Origin: a candidate division LCP-89 bacterium B3_LCP
GTDB taxonomy: Bacteria > Electryoneota > B3-LCP
NCBI GenBank assembly: GCA_005223185.1
Contig: NJBN01000002.1
Span: 519,036 to 583,035, forward strand
Length of the DNA: 64,000 nt
Direction of reading: 5' to 3'
Shown here: in pieces, positions 1 to 7,763 of the stretch
Layout: each line of letters opens with the position of its first letter
Position numbering within the stretch: position 1 is the stretch's first letter
Translations under genes and position numbers: made by a program
The notes under the pieces: generated by a model
What the model was told of the DNA's origin: nothing
The model's database searches: none
The model's input: the letters and a program-made list of their open reading frames with translations, nothing else

Positions 1-292
1 GTTTCTTATTATCCAATCGCTTTTTCCTCACATAAGCGGGAATTCTGGTGGGAACACGCAATTTGGCAGGACGATGGCGCTCTCGAAGCTTCTTCAGCAG
101 GCGCTCTAAAGCTAACTGACGATTGCGGTATTGGGAGCGATGTTCCCTGGCGATGGCAGTTATCCCTGTAGGTACATGGATAGCCTTGACGCCAGTTGCA
201 CTCCTGTTGGCGTGCTGTCCACCGGGCCCACCGGTAGTGAATGATTCATAACGGATATTATTCTTGATATCCGCAAGGTCAATTGAGTACAC
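1..292 (-). CDS. Peptide chain release factor-like protein (RF-1 domain), 3' end cut by window
   Basis: The first 97 codons of a class-I release-factor-type protein are visible; the rest lies off the left edge. Around residues 19-27 the TTGGPGGQH segment carries the GGQ motif, which in this family enters the ribosomal peptidyl-transferase centre and releases the nascent chain. It is followed by HVPTGITA and a basic EHRSQYRNRQLALERLLKKL helix, both typical of RF2-, PrfH- and mtRF-R-like proteins. The GGQ begins only about 20 residues from the start, so the codon-recognition domains of RF1/RF2 are absent and a rescue-type factor is more likely. The start is GTG at 292: AGAGG lies four bases upstream and an in-frame TAG (299-301) closes the frame just above it. 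Family is confident; the exact subfamily is not. Confidence 0.8.
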   Translation of the reverse strand, partial: MYSIDLADIKNNIRYESFTTGGPGGQHANRSATGVKAIHVPTGITAIAREHRSQYRNRQLALERLLKKLRERHRPAKLRVPTRIPAYVRKKRLDNKK

Positions 293-359
293 GATCCTCT
301 AACCGCAAAGTTGGGAAACCAACCTCTGAAAGAAAGCAGATTAACAGTAAATACGCCGC

Positions 360-932
360 TTAGTACTGTTTAATAGTATCGATCAACGGAGTATCTAAGA
401 TAATTCTCTCGTCAGCTTCACGCTCAAGGTCCAAACCTCTAGGCATCTTGGGGCAGTATGCTAAATGAACGACCACGGATTCGTTTTTAGCGATGCGGGC
501 AGCAGGACTGAAGTCATCATCAGCCGCTAAGAGTACAGCATGCTGAATTTCCTTGCGAGCAGCTAAGGATATCAGGTCAATTGACAACTGCACGTCGACC
601 CCTTTCTGCACGTAGTCCGCGTTACCATGATCGTCGTAAACGCGCATCACTTTGCCTTTGCGAACTTCGAATCTTGGGTGAAATTCGAGTGCTTTCAAGA
701 AGCGGTGCTTGTTGTCGAAGCGTTCTCGATCTTGAGGTGTGGGGGTTGTGGGTAAGTAGGGGAGAGCTCCGTAATAGTATGTTCGCAATAAAGCTATCTC
801 TTCTGACGAAGTTTCACGAGCTTGACGCCAGAGGAATTCCGATAGCTTTTTAAAGTCAATTCTTACGTTAGATAAACGAATTTCACGAACTTTTTCAAGA
901 TACTCTCCATCGATGAAGATTGCACAGCGCAC
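360..932 (-). CDS. NYN domain (PIN-like) protein, LabA/DUF88 type
   Basis: This 190-residue protein looks like a small Mg-dependent RNase of the NYN/LabA type. The N-terminal strand AIFIDGEYL carries the first acidic residue (D8). GVDVQLSIDL (111-120) supplies D113 and D119, and LLAADDDFSPA (134-144) supplies the DDD cluster. These acidic residues are where PIN-fold nucleases bind metal. No other domain is present. The gene lies 67 bases downstream of the next minus-strand unit's hairpin-rich spacer and upstream of the release-factor-like gene, on the same strand. NYN proteins are known or suspected to process RNA, but the substrate here cannot be read from sequence. Confidence 0.8.
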   Translation of the reverse strand: MRCAIFIDGEYLEKVREIRLSNVRIDFKKLSEFLWRQARETSSEEIALLRTYYYGALPYLPTTPTPQDRERFDNKHRFLKALEFHPRFEVRKGKVMRVYDDHGNADYVQKGVDVQLSIDLISLAARKEIQHAVLLAADDDFSPAARIAKNESVVVHLAYCPKMPRGLDLEREADERIILDTPLIDTIKQY

Positions 933-1032
933 GATTTTACCTCATAATATGTGTACATCCGGGCATTCCAATAGCATTAATAGCATCCCGGATTTGAGTA
1001 ATTTCAATAACTTCAATCTGTAAACTTGGTAC

Positions 1033-1066
1033 GATAAGCACAGGCAATAGTTTGCCTGTGCTTATC
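1033..1066. other. Perfect 15-bp inverted repeat, 4-nt loop
   Basis: The arms GATAAGCACAGGCAA (1033-1047) and TTGCCTGTGCTTATC (1052-1066) are exact complements around TAGT. It lies downstream of tRNA-Pro and its broken copy and about 100 bases upstream of the NYN gene. It may terminate the tRNA transcript, but there is no T-run on the minus strand, so a factor-dependent stop, an RNA processing site or a palindromic repeat are equally possible. Confidence 0.6.
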
Positions 1067-1078
1067 ATTAGTGTTTTG

Positions 1079-1128
1079 TCGGGGCGACTGGATTTTCCCA
1101 TAGGGACTCCTATGGAGGAACCAGCGAC
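1079..1128 (-). pseudogene. Broken copy of tRNA-Pro 3' end with 22-nt hairpin insert
   Basis: Bases 1079-1095 are identical to the tRNA-Pro 3' end at 1139-1155, and 1118-1128 are identical to 1156-1166. Between them, exactly in the T-loop, sits a 22-base insert (1096-1117) built round a 7-bp hairpin: CCATAGG, GACT, CCTATGG. The copy lacks the 5' half and cannot fold as a tRNA. It lies just downstream of the intact tRNA. Confidence 0.75.
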
Positions 1129-1138
1129 CTCATGTTTG

Positions 1139-1212
1139 TCGGGGCGACTGGATTTGAACCAGCGACTCCATACTCCCGAAGCATGTGCGCTACCGGACTG
1201 CGCTACGCCCCG
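1139..1212 (-). tRNA. tRNA-Pro (anticodon CGG)
   Basis: Read on the minus strand this 74-nt cloverleaf has acceptor stem CGGGGCG/CGCCCCG, D-arm GCGC..GCGC, anticodon stem CATGC/GTATG with loop TTCGGGA (anticodon CGG, decoding CCG) and T-arm GCTGG-TTCAAAT-CCAGT with a single wobble-type irregularity. The CCA end is not encoded. A TATAAT box at 1246-1241, about 28 bases upstream, could serve as its -10, but the -35 match is poor. Confidence 0.95.
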
Positions 1213-1342
1213 AAATGAAAGTATGAATTATGAAGTATTAATTATAAATAAACAAAATCTGAAAGAATAAATATAACATAATAATCTGACGCAAGCAAGG
1301 ACGATCTATCGCTAACACTCATTGGCATTATGCAATATCAGC

Positions 1343-1849
1343 TTAATGAACCCCCAACAACGCTTTTGTTGCTGTAGATCCACCTACCACCACGCTGGTT
1401 ACTATGATACCTGCTAACAGTATCCCTAAAGTGATAATTGGCAGAGATAACCGGAATCTGACTCCGAAGACGAATGCCGCCAGAGCGCCCGTCCAGGCTC
1501 CTGTGCCGGGAAGGGGCGTTGCTACAAATAACAGTAATCCTAATGCTTCATAACGCTCTATCAATTTCCCCTTGCGCCTGGTGCGAGCGAACAACCAGTT
1601 AAAGAACTTATCGAAGATCACCCAGCGGCGCAGGTAATTCGCTGATGGTTCCAGCAGCAGTAAGATCGGTATTACCGGTATGAAATTACCTATTACCGAC
1701 CACACGAAAGCCCCCTGCCAACTCATTCCTCCAGCTAAGATAGCCCAGGGAATCGAGCCGCGCAGTTCCAGAATAGGCAGTGAAGCCAGACTTAACGCAA
1801 TCCAATGTGAAGGAATCCCTGAGAAAAACGCTGCAACCTGTTCAGCCAT
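1343..1849 (-). CDS. Small multi-drug export (Sm_multidrug_ex) family membrane protein
   Basis: This 168-residue inner-membrane protein has about four to five hydrophobic segments. It carries the family's hallmarks: LPILELRGSIPWAI near residues 24-37 and the VATPLPGTGAWTGALAAFVFG re-entrant-looking segment near 108-128. The family (PF06695, DedA-like in layout) is annotated as small multidrug export, but its transport substrate is poorly defined. The start ATG overlaps the end of pcm by 8 bases, so it is the last gene of the GT2-pcm operon. There is no recognisable terminator after it; the 1213-1342 spacer is A/T-rich. Confidence 0.8.
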   Translation of the reverse strand: MAEQVAAFFSGIPSHWIALSLASLPILELRGSIPWAILAGGMSWQGAFVWSVIGNFIPVIPILLLLEPSANYLRRWVIFDKFFNWLFARTRRKGKLIERYEALGLLLFVATPLPGTGAWTGALAAFVFGVRFRLSLPIITLGILLAGIIVTSVVVGGSTATKALLGVH

Positions 1850-2513
1850 TTGCTGACCAACCTTCCCGCCCTATTAATGGGACGAAAACGCATCCACCTG
1901 CGTTGCGGCTTTCGTATCCCGTTTCGTGGCGATTTATAACCATCAGATCCTGTCTATACCTATCCCCGACGGGGACTACCATGATACCTCCGTCAGCCAA
2001 TTGCCTCTTCAACGAATCGGGCACGTCCGGTGATCCTGCTGTAACGATGATTCGATCATAAGGTGCGAATTCATCCCAGCCAATGGTGCCGTCTCCGTAG
2101 CGCAATAACACGTTTGAATATCCTAACTTTTCCAGTACTTTTCGTGCTTGCTGCGATAAGTTATAGGATCGTTCAATCGTGAAGACTTTTCCGGCAAGTT
2201 CTGCCAATATTGCTGTTTGATAGCCTGAACCGGTTCCTATCTCCAGCACCTTTTCAGTCCCCTGAAGGTTGAGTTCCTGAGTCATAAGGGCTACCATAAA
2301 GGGTTGGCTGATAGTTTGTCCATCACCTATCGGCAGAGGAGAATCGTCATAAGCTCGGCTTTGCAGCGCTTCGCTGATGAATGATTCCCGGCGAACTTCA
2401 CCCATGACCCTGAGAACGCGCTGGTCGCTTATCTGACGGCTTTCCAACTGTTCGACTATCATCCGCTGGCGGGCTCGCCCTACACCTCTAATTTCACTGT
2501 TGGAATTATTCAT
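1842..2513 (-). CDS. pcm: Protein-L-isoaspartate O-methyltransferase
   Basis: This 223-residue enzyme transfers a methyl group from SAM to L-isoaspartyl residues, starting repair of aged proteins in the cytoplasm. ARAYDDSPLPIGDGQTISQP-type sequence (about 55-75) is the family's substrate loop. VLEIGTGSGYQTAILA (about 88-103) is SAM motif I, and YDRIIVTAGSPDVP follows as the post-I strand. The ATG at 2513 is preferred over a TTG at 2528 because it gives the usual family N-terminus and an 8-base overlap with the preceding GT2 gene. No Shine-Dalgarno is seen, which fits translational coupling. It is transcribed with the glycosyltransferase upstream and the small membrane protein downstream. Confidence 0.93.
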   Translation of the reverse strand: MNNSNSEIRGVGRARQRMIVEQLESRQISDQRVLRVMGEVRRESFISEALQSRAYDDSPLPIGDGQTISQPFMVALMTQELNLQGTEKVLEIGTGSGYQTAILAELAGKVFTIERSYNLSQQARKVLEKLGYSNVLLRYGDGTIGWDEFAPYDRIIVTAGSPDVPDSLKRQLADGGIMVVPVGDRYRQDLMVINRHETGYESRNAGGCVFVPLIGREGWSANG

Positions 2514-3183
2514 AAAACGAACGAGCAAATAGCTTTAAGAATCGGATCGTTTCCGGTACTTTTCTTAGATAACTGGTTTCACCCTGGTAAACCGCGAGGA
2601 TAGGAATCCAGCCGATTCTGTAGTTAGTTTTCCAGGAACGCAAGATCATCTCAACTTCAATCTCGTAACTCTCTGATTTCAAATTCAGCGGTTTCAACAT
2701 ACTGGTTCTGACTGCTCGGTAGCCACACTGGATGTCCGGTAAATTCAATCCCGTTCGCCAGGAGAGCAGTAGAGAACTGGTATGGTTGGAAAATCGCCTT
2801 AATAAAGGCATGTCACCCTGATCATGAGATCTGTTACCAATAATCAGATCACACATATCGCGAGAAGCTTCCTTCTGAAATGCGGGTATCATTTTAGGGT
2901 CGTGCTGACCATCAGAATCCAGGCAGATGACCCAATCAGAATCCTGTACTACAGAATGCATGAACGCCTCCCGCAAAGCCGTCCCTTTGCCGCCGTTGGT
3001 CAATCGTTGTTGCAGAACAGCACCAGTCTCTTCAACCAGTTTTCCGGTATCATCCTCCGAACCATCATCAACTACCAGAATGCGGTTCTCCTGGATATAC
3101 GCTGATACTCCGCTTACGACCTCTTGTATGGTGTCAGCGGCATTGAAGGCGGGTATAACTGCAGACCAACGATTCGGCTTCAT
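2506..3183 (-). CDS. Family 2 glycosyltransferase, short DPM1-like
   Basis: This 225-residue cytoplasmic GT-A fold protein starts with SAVIPAFNAADTI and has VVDDGSEDDT (about 37-46) and CLDSDGQHD (about 87-95, DxD), the metal- and nucleotide-sugar-binding motifs. The C-terminal half (CGYRAVR..., SYEIEVEM) resembles dolichyl/polyprenyl-phosphate sugar transferases. There are no membrane segments, so it probably loads a sugar on a lipid phosphate at the membrane surface; donor and acceptor are unknown. A promoter (3228-3200) sits about 17 bases upstream of the start, so the leader is very short. It is the first gene of the GT2-pcm-1343 operon. Confidence 0.85.
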   Translation of the reverse strand: MKPNRWSAVIPAFNAADTIQEVVSGVSAYIQENRILVVDDGSEDDTGKLVEETGAVLQQRLTNGGKGTALREAFMHSVVQDSDWVICLDSDGQHDPKMIPAFQKEASRDMCDLIIGNRSHDQGDMPLLRRFSNHTSSLLLSWRTGLNLPDIQCGYRAVRTSMLKPLNLKSESYEIEVEMILRSWKTNYRIGWIPILAVYQGETSYLRKVPETIRFLKLFARSFYE

Positions 3184-3199
3184 CTTATTAAAAGATTAA

Positions 3200-3228
3200 A
3201 ATGTACAAAAATTATTGGCACTTGTCAA
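3200..3228 (-). promoter_or_regulatory. Promoter TTGACA-17-TACATT
   Basis: On the minus strand TTGACA (3228-3223) and TACATT (3205-3200) are separated by 17 bases, just ahead of the GT2 start at 3183. It fits the TTGAC-N17-TAnnTT pattern seen throughout the window. Confidence 0.7.
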
Positions 3229-3262
3229 GTCGTTTCCGCAGAATACGGCAATTTCATATCGC

Positions 3263-4270
3263 TCATTTGGAGAATTTACCAATATCCTGATCGCTGTAAA
3301 CCTGATCTATAATGGTTTGATTGATTAAACCCTCTTCACCAGGGATGGGCGCCGGGTTATCTTCCTGAATGGAAGCGGAGAACGCCTCGATCATCCGCGA
3401 ATATGAATTTCCTGTATTCAAGGGAATTCCTTCGTAGCTGCCATTCCTTTCGACTTTTACCAATACGTCCTTTTCAGGCAGTGTGAAAGGCTCAACTAGT
3501 GCTCTGCCAGCGCTGCCCTGAATTTCCAACCTGCTGTAATAAGGACTCTTATATGAACAGAGGATACTTCCCAGCGCTCCGGATGCGAATCTAAGATTAA
3601 CCTGGGTTGATTCTTCAATCCGGTTTTGGGATTTTGGAGGATCAAGCATGCTTTGGACTTCAACAATTTCACCCAGGAGAAAGCGAAGCGTATCCAGGCA
3701 GTGAACACCTATATCGATCATTGCGCCACCGCCAGCCAAATGCGGATCATAAAGCCAACTCCTGGGCGACTTCGATCCATCGTAAGTAAAAACAGTGCTG
3801 CCCGACACCACCTCACCCAGTTGACCGCTGCTGCTGATCCGTTTTATTTCCAGAATTGCCTCTGAATAGCGCAGGTTATGTGCAACCATGAGTTTCACGT
3901 TAGCTTTGTTGCACGATTCGACAATTCTCAAACAACTTTCAGCAGTAATGGACAGCGGTTTCTCACATAGCACATGTTTTCCAGCTTTAGCCGCTGCGAT
4001 CACATGAGCTTCGTGCATATTATTGGCGCTGGTAACGTAAACAGCATCGACGCCGGGATGCTTCAACAAATCTGATAGATCACCGTAACCAGCCGGAATA
4101 CCATATTTCTGCGCTTCAGCCTCTGCTTCCGATTTGGATCTCTTCCAAATAGCAGATATTCTTGCATTATTAGTCTGTCGAAATGCGGGGATCAAGCGAT
4201 TTTGACAGAAACGACCGAATCCCACCAGACCGAAGCCGATAACGTTTGAGGAATCTGATTTCGCAATCAT
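3263..4270 (-). CDS. Gfo/Idh/MocA family NAD(P)-dependent oxidoreductase
   Basis: This 335-residue protein has an N-terminal Rossmann fold (GFGLVGFGRF, residues 12-21) and the family's EKP signature at 103-105, where the lysine is catalytic. A GGGAMIDIGVHCLDTLRFLL segment follows near 180-200, with the usual histidine. Members oxidise or reduce sugars and their derivatives; the substrate here cannot be read. Its start lies 7 bases after the PEGA protein's stop and no Shine-Dalgarno is visible, so it is probably translated from the same mRNA. That places a sugar enzyme behind two envelope proteins, a hint at surface-glycan metabolism. Confidence 0.88.
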   Translation of the reverse strand: MIAKSDSSNVIGFGLVGFGRFCQNRLIPAFRQTNNARISAIWKRSKSEAEAEAQKYGIPAGYGDLSDLLKHPGVDAVYVTSANNMHEAHVIAAAKAGKHVLCEKPLSITAESCLRIVESCNKANVKLMVAHNLRYSEAILEIKRISSSGQLGEVVSGSTVFTYDGSKSPRSWLYDPHLAGGGAMIDIGVHCLDTLRFLLGEIVEVQSMLDPPKSQNRIEESTQVNLRFASGALGSILCSYKSPYYSRLEIQGSAGRALVEPFTLPEKDVLVKVERNGSYEGIPLNTGNSYSRMIEAFSASIQEDNPAPIPGEEGLINQTIIDQVYSDQDIGKFSK

Positions 4271-4277
4271 TTTATAA

Positions 4278-5528
4278 TCAGAGGAGCACTATTTTCTGCA
4301 GATAAAAGAAGCAGCGGCTGGATCCTGAAGCTTGAATTTGGATTTGATTTTTTCCTGAAAGAAGGTAGGAATTGACAGCCAGCGTATTTACGTCAGGAAT
4401 GCGGCTTTTTCCTACGATAGCTGCTGGGTGGTAAGCTGTAACGACCTGCCGGTCGTTCACCTTTACGTCCACCAAAGCCTGTCCTGAAATGACGAAGGGG
4501 TATTTCTTATCTGAAGCGAATCCGAATATCTGCAGTTCTAATGCTTTATTACCATCCCAGTTTTCAGGAAGGTCGAAGTTTATCTCTATGACATCTGAAC
4601 CAGGCGGATTCCTGTTGGAATACGCATAGCCAATCTCCCATACGAACGCACCGATTTCATCGACGTATTTAATTCCCGGACCGATGATTGGATCATCATA
4701 AGTATACGAATTATCGATGTAGTATCCTGAGCGCACTTCGCATTTCTGAGTAATCAATCGCCCAGATTGATCTAAATTACAGGTGATATAAATCAGCGGT
4801 AAATAGAGTCCTTCTAAATTTGCATACGGCCATGATCCTGTCAGAGATGCTTTTTGTGGCTGCGGCGTTCGATAGCCTTCCACCTCCCCGAAACGAATAA
4901 TCAGTTCACCTAAGGACAGATCAGGCATGACAACTTTGCCGATCCCCTTGAAAATGTCATCCACAAAAATCCCACCTTGAATAGGATATGTGTTCACCTT
5001 CAAAGTTCCTCGCTGCTCGCTCGTCTCTAATTCTTTGGCGCTGACTGCAATATCTTCTTCCTTAGCTTCATCCGATCTCGTATTTGTCTCCGGGGAAAAC
5101 TTTTTCTGTTGTGCAAGAGGCTTAACAACGGGTGGCTTCTTGCTTTTAGGGATTTCAACTTCCGGAGGAATGGGTTCAAGTTGAAATGACAATTCTATCG
5201 TCTTACCGGCGGCAACTTCTACAATATCTTCTGAAGGAATAGGATGGTATCCGGCTAAGTGTACGGTAATTGTGTATGTATCAGGGCGCAGGTTTCTTAT
5301 TTTTGTGCCCACCATGGTATTGGTAACTGACCCGTTGATAACCACATAGGCGTCTTCGTGATCAGCCTGAACCAGAAGAGTGCATTTTCGCTCACTTATG
5401 AGTATCACAGACACTATAAGTGCGATTACGACAAGAATAATCGTAACTGTATAGGCGTAGAGCGTTTTTCTGCGGTGAGTGATGAGGGCTTGGTCGCGTC
5501 CTATACCGGTATGGTGCGGTTTTAACAT
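4278..5528 (-). CDS. PEGA-domain membrane-anchored envelope protein
   Basis: This 416-residue protein has one transmembrane segment (about 24-44) with a short basic cytoplasmic tail, so the rest should lie outside the inner membrane. A PEGA repeat follows (about 50-112: DAYVVINGSVTNT...GTKIRNLRPDTYTITVHLAGYHP), then a charged low-complexity linker (about 115-165) and a second PEGA-like module (about 170-235). The last 180 residues look beta-rich and resemble no family I recognise. PEGA domains are surface-associated and often lie next to sensor or sugar-related genes. It sits between a small exported protein and an oxidoreductase gene in one operon. Confidence 0.7.
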   Translation of the reverse strand: MLKPHHTGIGRDQALITHRRKTLYAYTVTIILVVIALIVSVILISERKCTLLVQADHEDAYVVINGSVTNTMVGTKIRNLRPDTYTITVHLAGYHPIPSEDIVEVAAGKTIELSFQLEPIPPEVEIPKSKKPPVVKPLAQQKKFSPETNTRSDEAKEEDIAVSAKELETSEQRGTLKVNTYPIQGGIFVDDIFKGIGKVVMPDLSLGELIIRFGEVEGYRTPQPQKASLTGSWPYANLEGLYLPLIYITCNLDQSGRLITQKCEVRSGYYIDNSYTYDDPIIGPGIKYVDEIGAFVWEIGYAYSNRNPPGSDVIEINFDLPENWDGNKALELQIFGFASDKKYPFVISGQALVDVKVNDRQVVTAYHPAAIVGKSRIPDVNTLAVNSYLLSGKNQIQIQASGSSRCFFYLQKIVLL

Positions 5529-5546
5529 TCCTACTACTGATGGTAT

Positions 5547-6176
5547 TTAAAAATTTAAGCTTAGTGTGAAGCCGTTCGGTGATGGTGTAACTCTGATATT
5601 ATTCTTCAGCGGTACTTTCTCATATTTGGGCGTCAGCCCGATAAGTAAACAGGCAACGGCTCCGGCAACGGAAATCTGCCCTAATGTCTGCTGTCTTGCC
5701 GATTGATTACGCTTGGAAGTGAAATCCATGCCCAATTCTTCCAATACCTGAGAATCTTCATATGCTTTAGCGCTTTTACTTAACTGAGTAACGCCAACAT
5801 ACCCTAAAATAGCCGTTCCCCCTAATAAGGGCCACAAGGGGAATTTAATTACTTTGCGGTATTCACCAGTATCTTGACTTAATAACGGCTGTTGGGAAGT
5901 TACTTCTGGATTGATCTTCTGTTGGGGCACATCTGGTGGCAGCACAGGCGATAGCGAACCGTCATAGAGAACATTCCCTGAATCATCCGTTGCCCGAAAA
6001 ACGTCTCCTATATCTATCAGCTTGACGGTACCATCCGAAAGTTTCAATTCGACTGCAGAGCTGTCCAGGCGCGTTATCGTTCCTGCGAATACATCCCCGT
6101 TCTTCAGGTAGATCATATCAGCTATTGCAGGCAAAGGTATGATTATACATAAAATGACTGTGATGAACCACTTCAT
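5547..6176 (-). CDS. Small exported protein of unknown function
   Basis: The start ATG at 6176 is chosen because GGGAGG lies seven bases upstream and the protein then begins with a clean signal peptide (MKWFITVILCIIIPLPAIA, cleavage near 19). The mature N-terminus, MIYLKNGDVFAGTITRLDSSAVELKL-like, resembles a small SH3/LSm-like barrel found in many uncharacterised exported proteins. A second hydrophobic stretch (LWPLLGGTAILGYVGV) and a third (VAGAVACLLIGL) suggest membrane attachment. There are 209 residues. It is the first gene of the three-gene operon from the promoter at 6289-6261. Confidence 0.6.
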   Translation of the reverse strand: MKWFITVILCIIIPLPAIADMIYLKNGDVFAGTITRLDSSAVELKLSDGTVKLIDIGDVFRATDDSGNVLYDGSLSPVLPPDVPQQKINPEVTSQQPLLSQDTGEYRKVIKFPLWPLLGGTAILGYVGVTQLSKSAKAYEDSQVLEELGMDFTSKRNQSARQQTLGQISVAGAVACLLIGLTPKYEKVPLKNNIRVTPSPNGFTLSLNF

Positions 6177-6260
6177 AACAGTCCTCCCGATTACGTGGGC
6201 GTGATGCTTGCTACAGTACATTAGATGAACACCATAAGGTGATAAATTCCACAACGTAAT

Positions 6261-6289
6261 AAGTTATGCAGGCGTGATATGAAAGTCAA
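6261..6289 (-). promoter_or_regulatory. Promoter TTGACT-17-TAACTT
   Basis: TTGACT (6289-6284) and TAACTT (6266-6261) with a 17-base spacer on the minus strand. It would drive the exported protein/PEGA/oxidoreductase operon with a leader of about 80 bases. Confidence 0.65.
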
Positions 6290-6383
6290 GGGAAATTGGT
6301 AACTTCCTTGGGGTAAGAGAAATATTGGAAGTTCTATTTGAAGGATACTTATGATAGGGATTTAGCCAGTTCAATCACGATCT

Positions 6384-7763
6384 TCAAACTGGTTGAAGTA
6401 CTTCTTGAGGTTTTATGCCTAACTTATTCATCTTCAGGTAAAAGTTCTGCCGCGGGATTCCCACTGCTTTTGCGGCTGCTGACACGTTATAATCGTTCAT
6501 TTTTAGAGCAGATTCGATGAAATCTCGCTCAAATTCGATCTTTGCCTGATTGTACTCCTGTATTCTGATGTCAGATTTTCTTCTATGCTTACCTTCACGG
6601 ATAATGGCAGGCAGGTCATCAGGCATAATGGAATCGCCGCTGCAGAGTGCCACTGTCCGTTCGATAACATTTTGCAGCTCACGGATATTCCCGGGCCAAT
6701 CGTGGGAATTGAGAAGCTCCATCGATGATGACGATAACTCCTTAACCGGTATGTTCATGCGAGCTGAAGAAATGCGGTTGAAATATTTAGCTAAAGTTTC
6801 TACGTCATCGCCCCTCTCCCGCAAGGGCGGTATATGAATCCTGATTACATTCAAGCGGTAATACAGGTCTTCTCTGAACGAACCGGAATCCACCATTGCT
6901 TTCAGGTCCTGGTGCGTAGCCGCCATCACTCTGCATTTAACCTCCAGATCCTTTTCTCCGCCAATTCTGCGTATCGTTTTATCCTGAAGAACGCGCAATA
7001 GTTTAACCTGCAGGTCAGGAGGCATGTCACCGATCTCATCTAAAAAGATGGTGCCGCCTCCAGCCCTTTCAAAGTATCCCTTTATTCGCTTAATTGCTCC
7101 GGTAAATGCTCCCTTTTCATGCCCGAATAAGAGTGATTCTAATAGGTTTGGTGGAATACCGCCACAATTTATAGCTGTGAAAGGTTTTTTGGTCCCTTTG
7201 GAGAGAAAATGGATGCGTTTCGCTAATACTTCTTTACCAGTACCTGTTTCACCGGTTATTAACACAGTGGTATCTATTGGTGCAACGCGTTCGGCAAGCT
7301 GGAGCACTTTGCTAAATGCCTTGCCACCGATCAGTACCGGTTCCTCTTTAAGTTTTTTCAACTCTGATCTCAGCTCGCGGTTCTCTCGTAACAGATGACG
7401 GTTTGTAAGTATTCTACTGACTGCTATATTCACTATTTCAGGATCGTGGAATGGCTTTTCTATGAAATCTTCGGCGCCCGATTGAATCGCACGAACAGCT
7501 GCGGAAATGGAACCTTTTCCGCTCATAAGCAATACGCTGGTGTCACTCCGAATTGATTTGATCTGTTCTAACAGCTCCAATCCGGAAAGCCCCGGCATTA
7601 CCATGTCCGTCAAGACGACGTCGAATGATGATTTACCGATTGCCTCCAGAGCTTCTTCAGCATTAGTGCAGAGTACGATCTCTCTATGCGGTTTCTCCAG
7701 CGCATGCTGGCAAAGTTCACGGCTCGATCTTTCGTCATCAACTATTAAAATTCTCTCTTTCAT
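6384..7763 (-). CDS. Sigma-54-dependent response regulator (NtrC family)
   Basis: This 459-residue regulator has a receiver domain (about 1-115; acidic pocket D9/D10, phospho-acceptor D53 in VVLTDMVMPG), an AAA+ domain (about 135-370) and a C-terminal Fis-type helix-turn-helix (about 415-455, NVSAAAKAVGIPRQNFYLKM). The AAA+ part has Walker A GETGTGKE, the GAFTGA loop that contacts sigma-54, and Walker B GGGTIFLDE. It should open sigma-54 promoters once phosphorylated. The ATG at 7763 overlaps the histidine kinase stop as ATGA, so the two are co-translated and form a two-component pair. No -24/-12 promoter was recognised in the window, so its targets probably lie elsewhere. Confidence 0.95.
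   Translation of the reverse strand: MKERILIVDDERSSRELCQHALEKPHREIVLCTNAEEALEAIGKSSFDVVLTDMVMPGLSGLELLEQIKSIRSDTSVLLMSGKGSISAAVRAIQSGAEDFIEKPFHDPEIVNIAVSRILTNRHLLRENRELRSELKKLKEEPVLIGGKAFSKVLQLAERVAPIDTTVLITGETGTGKEVLAKRIHFLSKGTKKPFTAINCGGIPPNLLESLLFGHEKGAFTGAIKRIKGYFERAGGGTIFLDEIGDMPPDLQVKLLRVLQDKTIRRIGGEKDLEVKCRVMAATHQDLKAMVDSGSFREDLYYRLNVIRIHIPPLRERGDDVETLAKYFNRISSARMNIPVKELSSSSMELLNSHDWPGNIRELQNVIERTVALCSGDSIMPDDLPAIIREGKHRRKSDIRIQEYNQAKIEFERDFIESALKMNDYNVSAAAKAVGIPRQNFYLKMNKLGIKPQEVLQPV

Noticed and set aside
1052..1270. 72-codon plus-strand frame over tRNA-Pro
   Set aside because: It reads through the complement of the tRNA and its broken copy.
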